Below, one piece after another: positions 17,313-25,530 of a DNA stretch of 37,933 nucleotides. Numbering within the stretch: the first letter of the stretch is position 1; each line of letters starts with the position of its first letter. The notes below the pieces were generated by a model. That model did no database searches. It was given only the letters and a program-made list of their open reading frames with translations, and was not told where the DNA came from. The position numbers and the translations under genes were made by a program. Source of the DNA: Hyphomicrobiales bacterium (GTDB lineage Bacteria > Pseudomonadota > Alphaproteobacteria > Rhizobiales > Xanthobacteraceae); NCBI GenBank assembly GCA_017305515.1, contig JAFKKP010000337.1:1-37933 (forward strand), read 5' to 3'.

Positions 17313-18917
17313 TTAAGCGCGGCGGGCGTCCGCCAGCATTTCTGGCGTGTCAATGTCGAGGAAAGCGCTCTTGCCCTCGACTTCGACTTCCGCGACCGCT
17401 TCCGCATGCTGCGCGATCAAATGCCGCGCGCCGATGTCGCCGTCGAGCGCCATCAACTCCGGGAAGAACCGCCGCGACCACAGCACCGGATTACCCCGCC
17501 GCCCGCCGGCGACCGGGACTACAATCAGCGATCCCCTGTCCGGCGAAAACGCCTCCACCATCCGGTCGATCAGCTTCGCATCGACCAGCGGCATGTCGCC
17601 AAGACAGACGATCGCGCCGTCGGCAGAACCCGGCACGGCGGAGATGCCGGCCTTCACCGAAGACGCAAGTCCATCGGCAAACCGCGGATTGTTGACGAGC
17701 GTGACGCTCAGCCCTTTCAGGGCCGCCGCGACCTCAAGACTTTGATGGCCGGTCACAACGATAACCGGAGACGCCTGCGAGGCGAGCGCCTGCTCGGCGA
17801 CGATGCGCACCAGCGGCTTTCCTTTCAGTTCGGCGAGCAGCTTGTTCGGCCCGCCCATTCGCGTCGACTTGCCTGCTGCGAGAATGACGGCTGCGACATC
17901 GCGCTCGCCTTCCGTGCCAACCGGTACGCGCGGCTGCGGCCGCGTGACGATTTCCATTAGCAATCCGCCGACGCCCATGCCGGTGATGTCGCCGCGCGAA
18001 ACTTTGAGTCCGGCAAGCATACGCATCAACACCCAGTCGAATCCGTTCTCCTTCGGCGAGCGGGCGCATCCTGGAGCGCCGAGAACCGGAATATTCTTCA
18101 CATGGCCGAGCAGCATGAGATTGCCGGGATCGACAGGCATGCCGAAATGCTCGACCTCGCCGCCGAGATTTTCGACCGCCGCAGGGATCACATCGCGCCG
18201 ATCCGCAATGGCGGAAGCGCCGAAAATAAGCACAAGCTCCGCGCCGACCGCGATCAACTCCTCGATGGCAGGCGCAAGCGCGTCTTCGTCATGCGCGGTG
18301 CGGCGCTCGGCGATAATGCTCGCACCGGCGGGTGCAAGCCGCTCGGCGGTGACTTTCAACGTCTTGTCGATCACCTTCGGCGCAAGACCCGGCAAGAGGG
18401 TTGAGACGATGCCAACCTTCTTGATCTTGAACGGCGCGACACGCATCCGGCCCGTCCTCGCCGCTTCGACTGCGGCATCGCGCAGCTTTTTCTCGACGCC
18501 AAACGGAATGATTTTCACCGTCGCGATCATCTCCCCCGCGACGACGGGCTTGAAGGCGGCGAGCGTTGCAAACGTAATCGCCTCATCGACGCGGTTGATA
18601 CGGTCCACGGCATCGCGGTCCACGACCAGAATTCCGGCCTGCGCCGCGAAGAGATTCGATCGTCCAGTGAAAGCCTTCTCGACGCTGACGCCCTCGCCCG
18701 CCACCGCCTGCGCCACGCTGCCGGCGGCTTCGTCTTCGGAAACGTCGCCCTTATCAAGCCGTGCGACGACGATCTCCTTAACCCCAGCCTGTTTCAGCGC
18801 CGCGATGTCACCTGCGCCGATTAGCGTGCCCTTCTTGAGGACAAGGCCGTTCTGGCGGATGGCATGAACGGTGACACCGCCAAGAGCTTCGTCAGGCGTG
18901 ACCGGACCGAACTTCAT
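17313..18917 (-). CDS. MoeA-like molybdopterin-binding / MobA-MocA-like nucleotidyltransferase fusion
   Basis: 534 aa from ATG 18917; an open extension to 19256 is antisense or shadow of xdhC. Residues 1-330 contain a molybdopterin-binding MoeA/MogA-type region (VGIVSTLLPGL, LVLIFGASAIADRRDVIP, DPGNLMLLGHVKNIPVLGAPG). Residues about 340-534 are a MobA-like NTP transferase with VILAAGKSTRMGGPNKLL (343-360), CLGDMPLVD and GDIGARHLI. Such proteins attach CMP (MocA) or GMP to the molybdenum cofactor; proteins of the xanthine dehydrogenase/CO dehydrogenase family often use the cytosine form. It overlaps the end of xdhC by ATGA, placing it last in the Mo-hydroxylase operon. Confidence 0.9.
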   Translation of the reverse strand: MKFGPVTPDEALGGVTVHAIRQNGLVLKKGTLIGAGDIAALKQAGVKEIVVARLDKGDVSEDEAAGSVAQAVAGEGVSVEKAFTGRSNLFAAQAGILVVDRDAVDRINRVDEAITFATLAAFKPVVAGEMIATVKIIPFGVEKKLRDAAVEAARTGRMRVAPFKIKKVGIVSTLLPGLAPKVIDKTLKVTAERLAPAGASIIAERRTAHDEDALAPAIEELIAVGAELVLIFGASAIADRRDVIPAAVENLGGEVEHFGMPVDPGNLMLLGHVKNIPVLGAPGCARSPKENGFDWVLMRMLAGLKVSRGDITGMGVGGLLMEIVTRPQPRVPVGTEGERDVAAVILAAGKSTRMGGPNKLLAELKGKPLVRIVAEQALASQASPVIVVTGHQSLEVAAALKGLSVTLVNNPRFADGLASSVKAGISAVPGSADGAIVCLGDMPLVDAKLIDRMVEAFSPDRGSLIVVPVAGGRRGNPVLWSRRFFPELMALDGDIGARHLIAQHAEAVAEVEVEGKSAFLDIDTPEMLADARRA

Positions 18918-19672
18918 GCCGCCGACTTTGTCTTCAGCGGCGCGTCCGCAGGCAATCGAAGGCGCGCGGTGATCTCCGCCATGATCGCAACGGCGATCTC
19001 GGACGGAGAGACTGCGCCGATGTTCAGGCCGATAGGCGCGTGAATGCGCGCAAGCTGCATGTCGCTCGCGCCGAACGCCTTGAGCCGGTCCAGCCGCTTG
19101 GCGTGGGTTTTGCGCGAGCCGAGCGCGCCGATATAGAAGCAATCGCGCGCCAGCGCATGCATCAGCGCCGGATCGTCGATCTTTGGATCGTGCGTCACCG
19201 CAACGAACGCAGTGTAGCGGTCGATGTTCAACGGAGGCAAAGCGACGTCGGGCCAATCGGCGAACAGCGGAATATCCGGAAAACGCTCGGGCGATGCGAA
19301 AGCCGTGCGCGGATCGACGACGTAAACGTCGTAGTCGAGCGATTGGGCCAGCGGCGCGAGCGCCTGACTGATGTGAACCGCGCCGATGATGACGAGCCGC
19401 GCAGTCGGGGCATAGACGTTGAGAAACAGCTTCTTGCCGTCCACCTCGATCATGCCGCTCTTGCCCATGCGAAGATGCTTGTCGAGTTCTTCATGGAGCG
19501 GATCGGCCTTGATGTCGGCTGCCTTGATGAGGCGCTGATCGCCGCTGACGACGTCGGTTACAACAATCGCCGCGCGCCGCGCCGCGCGTTCGGAATTCAG
19601 TTCGGACAGCGCAAGAGTTGCCGACCTTCTCGACGAAAACACGAATAGTGCCGCCGCACGAAAGGCCCACAT
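18914..19672 (-). CDS. XdhC C-terminal (Rossmann) part, in a different frame from the N-terminal part
   Basis: About 250 aa. Family sequence begins at TLALSELNSERAARRAAIVV and continues to KSGMIEVDGKKLFLNVYAPT, LVIIGAVHISQALAPLAQS (nucleotide-binding loop), VVDPRTAFASPERFP, YTAFVAVTHDPKIDD, CFYIGALGSRKTHAKR and IHAPIGLNIGAVSPSEIAVAI. Usable starts upstream of the family region are the ATG at 19672 or GTG at 19642, both inside the xdhC N-terminal gene and one frame (+1) away. XdhC proteins bind the cofactor and insert it, sulphurated, into Mo hydroxylases. In related genomes the two parts are often adjacent separate genes or one gene. Here they overlap out of frame, so this is a coupled pair or a frameshifted single gene. 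Confidence 0.8.
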   Translation of the reverse strand: MWAFRAAALFVFSSRRSATLALSELNSERAARRAAIVVTDVVSGDQRLIKAADIKADPLHEELDKHLRMGKSGMIEVDGKKLFLNVYAPTARLVIIGAVHISQALAPLAQSLDYDVYVVDPRTAFASPERFPDIPLFADWPDVALPPLNIDRYTAFVAVTHDPKIDDPALMHALARDCFYIGALGSRKTHAKRLDRLKAFGASDMQLARIHAPIGLNIGAVSPSEIAVAIMAEITARLRLPADAPLKTKSAA

Positions 19673-19940
19673 TCCAGGCGGTCTCGTCCGCGACACCGAA
19701 TTCCAGCATCTTCGGCTTTCCGCTTTCAATCACGTCGAGCGCCTCGGTGACGACCGCGCCTTCGACGCAGCCGCCGGAGACTGAGCCCAGAAACGTGCCG
19801 TCATCGTTGATGACGAGACTTGAGCCGGCAGGACGCGGCGCGGAGCCCCACGTTTCGACCACGGTCGCCAGCGCAACGCCGTGACCGGACTTCAACCAGT
19901 CTTCGGCGGCTCTTAGAATATCCTCGTCACGATTGAGCAT
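19491..19940 (-). CDS. XdhC N-terminal (XdhC/CoxI) domain protein
   Basis: The frame begins MLNRDEDILRAAEDWLKSGH and carries the domain's conserved GVALATVVETWGSAPRPAGS, GTFLGSVSGGCVEGAVV and NVGLSCGGTIRVFVEKVG, including the two Cys near residues 58 and 95. Family sequence ends at residue 107 (about 19620). The remaining 42 codons (NSCAVRTEF..., Arg/Gly-rich) are the wrong frame of the C-terminal XdhC domain, so this ORF overshoots its domain. The gene starts 10 bases after the coxE stop. Confidence 0.85.
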   Translation of the reverse strand: MLNRDEDILRAAEDWLKSGHGVALATVVETWGSAPRPAGSSLVINDDGTFLGSVSGGCVEGAVVTEALDVIESGKPKMLEFGVADETAWNVGLSCGGTIRVFVEKVGNSCAVRTEFRTRGAARGDCCNRRRQRRSAPHQGSRHQGRSAP

Positions 19941-19950
19941 GACACGATCC

Positions 19951-21153
19951 TTATGCAGCCGGGCGGGCCTCGAAGCGATGCCGCGGCGCTGACGGCGACG
20001 ACAGCGCGGCGATCAGCTTGTCCATTGACTTCAAGCTATGCACGGGGCGGAATTCATCAACATGCGGCAGCATCATTTTGATGCCCTGCGCCTTGGCCTC
20101 GAACCCGTCGAAACGCAACAGAGGATTGAGCCAGATCAGGCGGCGGCAGGAACGATGCAACCGGTCCATCTCGAATTCCAGCCGCGAGTCCGCCTCGCGC
20201 TCCAGCCCGTCGGAAATCAGCAGCACGATTGCACCCTGCCCGAGTACGCGGCGGCCCCAGAGATTGTTAAACTTGTGCAGCGAGGTCGCAATGCGCGTGC
20301 CGCCCGCCCAATCCTCGACGCACGACGAACAGGCGGCTAGCGCCTCATCGGGATCGCGCGCCCGCAACTGCCGCGTCACGTTCGTCAGCCGCGTGCCAAA
20401 CAAAAACACCGACACGCGCTTGCGCGCATCGGTGATCGCATGAAGAAAATGGAGAAACAGCCGGGTGTAATCCGTCATCGAACCTGAAATATCGAGCAGC
20501 GCGACAATCGGCGCCGGCTTTTCGACTCGGCCGAGACGATGGAAATTCACGATCTCGCCGCCGGTGCGCAAACTTGCACGCAATGTCCGGCGCAGATCGA
20601 GCTTGCGGCCATGTGCATCGGGCGCAAAACGCCGCGTGCGCAATTCAGCCTGCGGCAGCTTCATGTTCTGGATCGCGCGTGTGGCTTCCGCGATCTCGGC
20701 GGCGCTCATCTGCGCAAAATCCTTCGATTGAAGCACTTCGCGATCCGAGACCGAAAGCTGCACGTTCTTCTCTTCGATGTCGGGCGCATCGACGCTGCGG
20801 CCCTGCGAGAACGCCTCCTGAACGCGGCGCGACGCCGGCGGTGGCGGCTTCTGCGCGCTTTGCGGCAGCGGTATGGAATCGAGCATATGGATGTTGCCCT
20901 GCTCGCGGCGAAAGAACAGATCGAATGCCTGCGCGAAAATAAGCGCGTGTTCGTGACGCTTGACGAAAATGGATTCAAGCGTCGTGAATAGATCCTGCCG
21001 GTTGCCAATGTTGATCAGCCGCATCGCCTTTAGCGCGTCGATCACCGCCCCCGGGCCAATCGGCAATCCCGCAACACGCAACGATCGCGCAAAGGCGATG
21101 ACATTGTCGGCAATCTGTCCAGTTGCTGGAGTGTTGCGCTCGCCCGGCATCAT
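19951..21153 (-). CDS. CoxE-like VWA domain protein
   Basis: 400 aa from ATG 21153 (or 21150), just after the stop of the AAA+ gene and behind GAGGCG; an open extension to 21216 overlaps that gene and is less likely. The N-terminal helical part includes LRVAGLPIGPGAVIDALKAM and VFVKRHEHALIFAQAFDLFF-type segments. A Pro-rich linker follows, then a VWA domain with MIDAS motif LLDISGSMTDY (about 219-229), VFLFGTRLTNVTRQL and VLLISDGLERE. VWA proteins of this kind partner with MoxR/CoxD ATPases to activate Mo/Cu or Mo hydroxylases. Order and spacing support one operon. Confidence 0.92.
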   Translation of the reverse strand: MMPGERNTPATGQIADNVIAFARSLRVAGLPIGPGAVIDALKAMRLINIGNRQDLFTTLESIFVKRHEHALIFAQAFDLFFRREQGNIHMLDSIPLPQSAQKPPPPASRRVQEAFSQGRSVDAPDIEEKNVQLSVSDREVLQSKDFAQMSAAEIAEATRAIQNMKLPQAELRTRRFAPDAHGRKLDLRRTLRASLRTGGEIVNFHRLGRVEKPAPIVALLDISGSMTDYTRLFLHFLHAITDARKRVSVFLFGTRLTNVTRQLRARDPDEALAACSSCVEDWAGGTRIATSLHKFNNLWGRRVLGQGAIVLLISDGLEREADSRLEFEMDRLHRSCRRLIWLNPLLRFDGFEAKAQGIKMMLPHVDEFRPVHSLKSMDKLIAALSSPSAPRHRFEARPAA

Positions 21154-21157
21154 CGCC

Positions 21158-22066
21158 TCAGTCGTTGACGGCTTCCTTGATGACTTTATTGAGCGCATCG
21201 CCCTGCATGCGGCCAATGTCGTCCTGATATTTCAAGAGCGTTCCTAGCGTGTCGCCGACGATTTGCGGAGACAGCGACTTCGCATCGAGCTCGGTCAGCG
21301 CCGTGGCCCAGTCGATTGTCTCGGCAACGCCCGGCACCTTGAACAAATCCTGATCGCGCAGAGCCTGCACGAATCCGACGACCTGCTGCGACAGCTTCGC
21401 GCCGATATTCGGCACGCGCGATTTGACGATGGCGAGTTCGCGTTCGGCGGACGGATAATCGACCCAATGATAGAGACAGCGCCGCTTGAGCGCGTCGTGA
21501 ATTTCGCGGGTGCGGTTCGACGTGACGATGACGATGGGCGCCGCCGGTGCCTTCACCGTGCCGAATTCTGGAATCGAGACCTGGAAGTCGCTGAGAATTT
21601 CGAGGAGATACGCCTCGAACGCCTCATCCGCGCGGTCGAGTTCGTCGATCAGGAGCACCGGTGGCCCGGCAACATCCGGCTCCAGTGCCTGCAACAGCGG
21701 GCGTTTAATAAGGTATTTGTCGGCAAAAATATCGCTCGACAATTGCTCGCGATCGGTTTCGCCGCCAGCTTCGGCAAGTCGGATGGCGATCATCTGCGCG
21801 GCGCTGTTCCATTCGTAAACGGCGGACGAAACGTCGAGGCCCTCATAGCATTGCAGGCGGATCAGCTTGCGGCCCAGCCCGGCGCTCAAAACCTTCGCGA
21901 TTTCCGTCTTGCCGACGCCGGCCTCGCCTTCGAGAAATAGCGGGCGGCCCATGCGCAGCGATAAAAACACGACCGTCGCCAGCGCACGCTCGGCGAGGTA
22001 GCCCTGCTTCGTCAGAAGATCGAGCGTCGCATCGACGGAGGATGGAATCGAGGAAGGCTTATTCAC
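21158..22066 (-). CDS. MoxR/CoxD-like AAA+ ATPase
   Basis: 302 aa. Walker A GEAGVGKT (47-54), Walker B VLLIDELDRAD (137-147), sensor 1 IVIVTSNRTREIHDALKRRC with the arginine-finger region, and lid-type C-terminus. CoxD-type ATPases unfold or remodel the Mo enzyme so that its active-site metal can be completed, acting with CoxE. It sits 21 bases after the coxM-like gene and 4 bases before the coxE-like start, fitting co-transcription. Confidence 0.93.
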   Translation of the reverse strand: MNKPSSIPSSVDATLDLLTKQGYLAERALATVVFLSLRMGRPLFLEGEAGVGKTEIAKVLSAGLGRKLIRLQCYEGLDVSSAVYEWNSAAQMIAIRLAEAGGETDREQLSSDIFADKYLIKRPLLQALEPDVAGPPVLLIDELDRADEAFEAYLLEILSDFQVSIPEFGTVKAPAAPIVIVTSNRTREIHDALKRRCLYHWVDYPSAERELAIVKSRVPNIGAKLSQQVVGFVQALRDQDLFKVPGVAETIDWATALTELDAKSLSPQIVGDTLGTLLKYQDDIGRMQGDALNKVIKEAVND

Positions 22067-22087
22067 GAAGACTACGCCTCCGATGCA

Positions 22088-22897
22088 TCATTTGGTTTTC
22101 GCGGTCGCGTCTTCCATCGCGCGGCGTGCCAGCACGCCGATCAGATGCGCGCGGTATTCGGCGCTGCCGTGCAGGTCGCTGTTGAGACCGTCGGCCGGCA
22201 CGGTAAGGCCGTCGAGCGACTTCGGCGAAAAACGCTTCGTCAGCGCCGCCTCGAACGAGGTCACGCGAAATACGCCGTTGCTTCCGGCACCCGTCACCGC
22301 AACCCGGACATCGGACGGGCGTTTGGCGACGAACACGCCAACCAGCGCATAACGCGAGGCCTGATTGCGGAATTTCTGATACGCCGCTTTTTTCGGAATC
22401 GGAAACATCACCTTGGTGATTATTTCGTCAGGCTCGAGCGCGGTCGTGAACAGTCCCTGGAAGAATTCTTCCGGCTTCAGCTTGCGCTTGTTGGTGACGA
22501 TGGTCGCGCCGAGCGCGGTCACGGCTGCGGGATAGTCCGCCGTCGGATCGTTGTTGGCGAGAGACCCGCCGATGGTGCCTTTGTGACGCACAGCCGGATC
22601 GCCAATCAAACCCGCCAGATGCGCCAGCGCGGGTATCGCTTCGCCGACAATCGCGGAGCCTGCGACTTCCGCATGCGTCGCCGTCGCGCCGATCACGAGG
22701 CTGCGCCCTTTCATCTCAATGCCGTTGAGACCTTCGATATGCGACAGGTCGACAAGATGCGGCGGATTGGCGAGCCGCTGCTTCATCACCGGAACGAGCG
22801 TATGCCCGCCCGCGATCACCTTGGCGTCTTCGTTCTTGACGAGGAGATTGGCGGCCTGACGAACCGTGCCGGGACGATGATATTTGAACTCGTACAT
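22088..22897 (-). CDS. FAD-binding medium subunit of a CoxM/xanthine dehydrogenase-type hydroxylase
   Basis: 269 aa. FAD-binding signatures are AGGHTLVPVMKQRL (29-42) and TIGGSLANNDPTADYP (108-123). The C-terminal CO-dehydrogenase flavoprotein domain has KRPSDVRVAVTGAG and ends in HLIGVLARRA. The subunit takes electrons from the iron-sulphur subunit. It begins nine bases after the coxS-like stop, with GGAAG as ribosome site. In many relatives the large Mo-binding subunit gene lies exactly between these two; here it is missing. Confidence 0.93.
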   Translation of the reverse strand: MYEFKYHRPGTVRQAANLLVKNEDAKVIAGGHTLVPVMKQRLANPPHLVDLSHIEGLNGIEMKGRSLVIGATATHAEVAGSAIVGEAIPALAHLAGLIGDPAVRHKGTIGGSLANNDPTADYPAAVTALGATIVTNKRKLKPEEFFQGLFTTALEPDEIITKVMFPIPKKAAYQKFRNQASRYALVGVFVAKRPSDVRVAVTGAGSNGVFRVTSFEAALTKRFSPKSLDGLTVPADGLNSDLHGSAEYRAHLIGVLARRAMEDATAKTK

Positions 22898-22906
22898 CGG
22901 ACTTCC

Positions 22907-23395
22907 TTACGCCAGATCCGACTTCGCCATCGCCTTGGCACCGGCCGCGATAGACAAGACAATGTTCTGGTAGCCGGTGCAGCGGCACATGTTGCCTTCG
23001 AGTTCTTCTCGGATGGTCTGGTCCGAAAGCTCATGTCCCTTGCGGTGAACCATATCGACGGCCGTCATAATCATGCCGGGCGTGCAGAAGCCGCATTGCA
23101 GGCCGTGATGCTCGCGAAAGGCTTCCTGCATCGGATGCAGCGGCGCACCGTCTGCCGCCAAACCCTCGATGGTTTTGACCTCGTGCCCGTCAGCCATCAC
23201 CGCGAGAGTTGTGCAGGCCTTCACCGCCTTGCCGTCGAGATGCACAACGCACGCGCCGCATTGCGACGTATCGCAGCCGACATGCGTGCCGGTCAGCTTC
23301 AAATTTTCGCGCAGGAATTGCACGAGCAGCGTGCGCGGATCGATATTCGCGGTGACGGGGTTGCCGTTCACGATCAGTGAAACCTTGGCCATCAA
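22907..23395 (-). CDS. [2Fe-2S] small subunit, CoxS/xanthine dehydrogenase type
   Basis: 162 aa from ATG 23395 (second ATG next codon). A plant-type ferredoxin domain holds Cys41, 46, 49 and 61 ([17 protein letters not shown]...CTT). The four-helix second cluster domain has Cys101, 104, 137 and 139 ([14 protein letters not shown] and [11 protein letters not shown]). All eight ligands are intact, so both clusters should form and pass electrons between the Mo and FAD sites. Its natural partner, a CoxL-like Mo subunit, is not in the window. Confidence 0.95.
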   Translation of the reverse strand: MMAKVSLIVNGNPVTANIDPRTLLVQFLRENLKLTGTHVGCDTSQCGACVVHLDGKAVKACTTLAVMADGHEVKTIEGLAADGAPLHPMQEAFREHHGLQCGFCTPGMIMTAVDMVHRKGHELSDQTIREELEGNMCRCTGYQNIVLSIAAGAKAMAKSDLA

Positions 23396-23467
23396 TACTC
23401 TCGTCTATCGGCAAACTTGTCGTCCGCGGCGGCCACGGCGCAAAGTCTCTAAAATTGTTCCAATTCT

Positions 23468-23496
23468 ATAATAAGTGCCGACGGTTGAATGAGCAA
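23468..23496 (-). promoter_or_regulatory. Candidate promoter for the coxS-coxM-MoxR-CoxE operon
   Basis: On the minus strand TTGCTC (23491-23496), a 17-base spacer and TATTAT (23468-23473) lie 73 bases upstream of the coxS-like ATG, in the 169-base gap after coxG. It would allow transcription independent of coxG. Confidence 0.45.
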
Positions 23497-23564
23497 CCTC
23501 GTGCGGCGCGATCGCGGAACAAGAAGCCTTGATTTGCCAACTGGACTGATATGCGAAAAGCCGG

Positions 23565-24014
23565 TCAGGCAGCCTTCACGGCATCGGCGAAACTCGCAAA
23601 AAATTCATCCGCCAGTTTCTTCGCCGAGCCGCTGATGAGCCGTTGCCCAAGCTGTGCGAGCTTGCCGCCGATCTGGGCCTCGACATTATATGTCAGCAAC
23701 GTGCCGCCATCCTTGTCGGCCAGCGCAACCGTAGCGCCGCCCTTGGCGAATCCCGCAACGCCGCCTTCGCCCTCGCCGGAAATCTTGTAACCGTTGGGCG
23801 GGTCGAGATCGCTGAGTGTGACCTTGCCTTTGAAGCGCGCTGAAACCGGTCCGACCTTCATCTTGGCGGTAGCCTCGAACTGATTGTCGCCGGACCTGGT
23901 CAATTCCTCGCAGCCCGGAATGCAGGCCTTCAGAACTTCGGGATCGTTGAGCTTCTCCCAGACCACCTGACGCGAGGCTGGAAGCTGGACTTCGCCGGTC
24001 ATCGTCATTGCCAT
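23565..24014 (-). CDS. CoxG-like SRPBCC family protein
   Basis: 149 aa: MTGEVQLPASRQVVWEKLND, CIPGCEELTR, KMKVGPVSARFKGKVTLSD, then the GEGEGGVAGFAKGGA turn and a long C-terminal helix (KKLADEFFASFADAVKAA). This is the CoxG/START-like fold, a hydrophobic pocket protein linked to CO dehydrogenase loci, where it has been associated with membrane anchoring of the enzyme. It lacks the extra C-terminal tail of longer CoxG proteins. Divergent from pcaB. Confidence 0.9.
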   Translation of the reverse strand: MAMTMTGEVQLPASRQVVWEKLNDPEVLKACIPGCEELTRSGDNQFEATAKMKVGPVSARFKGKVTLSDLDPPNGYKISGEGEGGVAGFAKGGATVALADKDGGTLLTYNVEAQIGGKLAQLGQRLISGSAKKLADEFFASFADAVKAA

Positions 24015-24170
24015 GGGAATTTCTCCGAAACTGCCGCACCTGTTGTCCTCAAGTAAGCCGGCGCATGTGCAATGAAAAGGGCGGCATGCATAAACTTGCG
24101 TTGCAAAATCGGGCGAACGGCCTGCCGCTGCCTTGGCACTTAAGGGCGGCTTGGATAGGGTCCGCGCATC

Positions 24171-25526
24171 ATGAGCACGTCACTATCTCCCCTGCTGGCG
24201 CCGTTGCTGTCCAGTGCCGCCATGCGAACGATCTGCGACGACCGCACATACGTGCAATATATGCTCGACTTTGAAAGCGCACTCGCGCACGCGGAAGGCG
24301 CAGCCAAAACGATACCGGCTAACGCCGCAGCCTCGATCGCAAAGGCCTGTGTCGCCGCGCAATATGACATCGAAACGCTTGCAGACGGCGCGGCAAAAGG
24401 CGGCAATCTCGCTATTCCGCTGGTGAAGATGCTGACTGCCAATGTCGCCAAAAGCGATCCGGATGCTGCGCGCTACGTGCATTGGGGCGCGACCAGTCAG
24501 GATGTCATCGACACGGCCACCGTTCTGCAACTGCGCGCCGGCATTGACGCACTGCTGAAAGATCTGGATCGCGCCGTCGCCGGATTTGCAAAGCTCGCAA
24601 AACAGCATCGACAAACCGCGACTGTTGCACGCACGCTGCTTCAGCACGCGCTGCCGATGCCGTTCGGATTGAAGCTCGCCGAATATGCGGCGGCGCTGCA
24701 TCGCTCGCGTTCGCGGTTGAAACGATTACGCAGCGAATCCCTTGCCCTGCAATTCGGCGGGGCGGGCGGAACACAGGCCGCGCTCGGAGCCGATGGGTTG
24801 AAGGTCGCCGAGCACCTCGCAAAGGAATTGTCTCTGCCGCTACCCGATGCACCTTGGCACACCCATCGCGACAGGATCGCCGAAGCCGCGTCCGCGTTTG
24901 CGATTCTAACCGGGACATGCGGCAAGATCGCGCGCGACGTTTCGCTGCTGATGCAGACCGAGGTCGGCGAGGCTTTCGAGCCTTCAGGCGAAGGCCGCGG
25001 CGGATCGTCCACACTGCCGCATAAGCGCAATCCGGTGTCTGCGACGGCCGCGATTGCCTGTGCGACGATGGCGCCAAATCTGGCGGCAACGATCTTCACT
25101 GCACAAAGTCAGGAACACGAACGCAGCGCAGGACTATGGCACGCCGAATGGCCGACACTGCCGATGCTGATGCAGGTGACGTCGGGCGCGCTCGCCGCCG
25201 TCGCCGATATTGCCGAGGGACTGGAAGTCGATGCCGAGCGCATGCGCGCCAATCTCGACAGCACGCATGGCCTCGTCATGGCAGAGGCCGTTTCGATGGC
25301 GCTTGCGGAGAAAATCGGCAAACGCGAAGCACACGAGATCGTCGAGGCCGCAAGCCGCAAGTCCATCGAAACAAAGCAGCATCTGCGCGAGGTGCTGACG
25401 AAGGACGCGCGTGTCACCGCTCACATTCCCGCAGACAAGCTCGGCAATCTGTTTGAGCCGATGTCCTACCAAGGCGTGTCGCAGCAGTTGATCGACCGCC
25501 TGCTTGCTTCATTGGACAAGGACTGA
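24171..25526 (+). CDS. pcaB: 3-carboxy-cis,cis-muconate cycloisomerase
   Basis: 451 aa, fumarase/aspartase superfamily. The hallmark loop reads GRGGSSTLPHKRNPVS (275-290). Other signatures are HWGATSQDVIDTATVLQLR (104-122) and TLLQHALPMPFGLKLA. The protein is PcaB-like in its length and in the C-terminal HIPADKLGNLFEPMSYQG segment that distinguishes it from adenylosuccinate lyase. It converts 3-carboxymuconate to 4-carboxymuconolactone in the protocatechuate branch of the beta-ketoadipate pathway. pcaD follows after four bases, then pcaC, forming an operon in pathway order. Confidence 0.93.
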   Translation: MSTSLSPLLAPLLSSAAMRTICDDRTYVQYMLDFESALAHAEGAAKTIPANAAASIAKACVAAQYDIETLADGAAKGGNLAIPLVKMLTANVAKSDPDAARYVHWGATSQDVIDTATVLQLRAGIDALLKDLDRAVAGFAKLAKQHRQTATVARTLLQHALPMPFGLKLAEYAAALHRSRSRLKRLRSESLALQFGGAGGTQAALGADGLKVAEHLAKELSLPLPDAPWHTHRDRIAEAASAFAILTGTCGKIARDVSLLMQTEVGEAFEPSGEGRGGSSTLPHKRNPVSATAAIACATMAPNLAATIFTAQSQEHERSAGLWHAEWPTLPMLMQVTSGALAAVADIAEGLEVDAERMRANLDSTHGLVMAEAVSMALAEKIGKREAHEIVEAASRKSIETKQHLREVLTKDARVTAHIPADKLGNLFEPMSYQGVSQQLIDRLLASLDKD

Positions 25527-25530
25527 AACG

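Noticed and set aside
18918-19256. N-terminal extension of the MoeA/MobA fusion
   Set aside because: Lies over the xdhC C-terminal domain in another frame and is Arg-rich; ATG 18917 in an ATGA overlap is the natural start.
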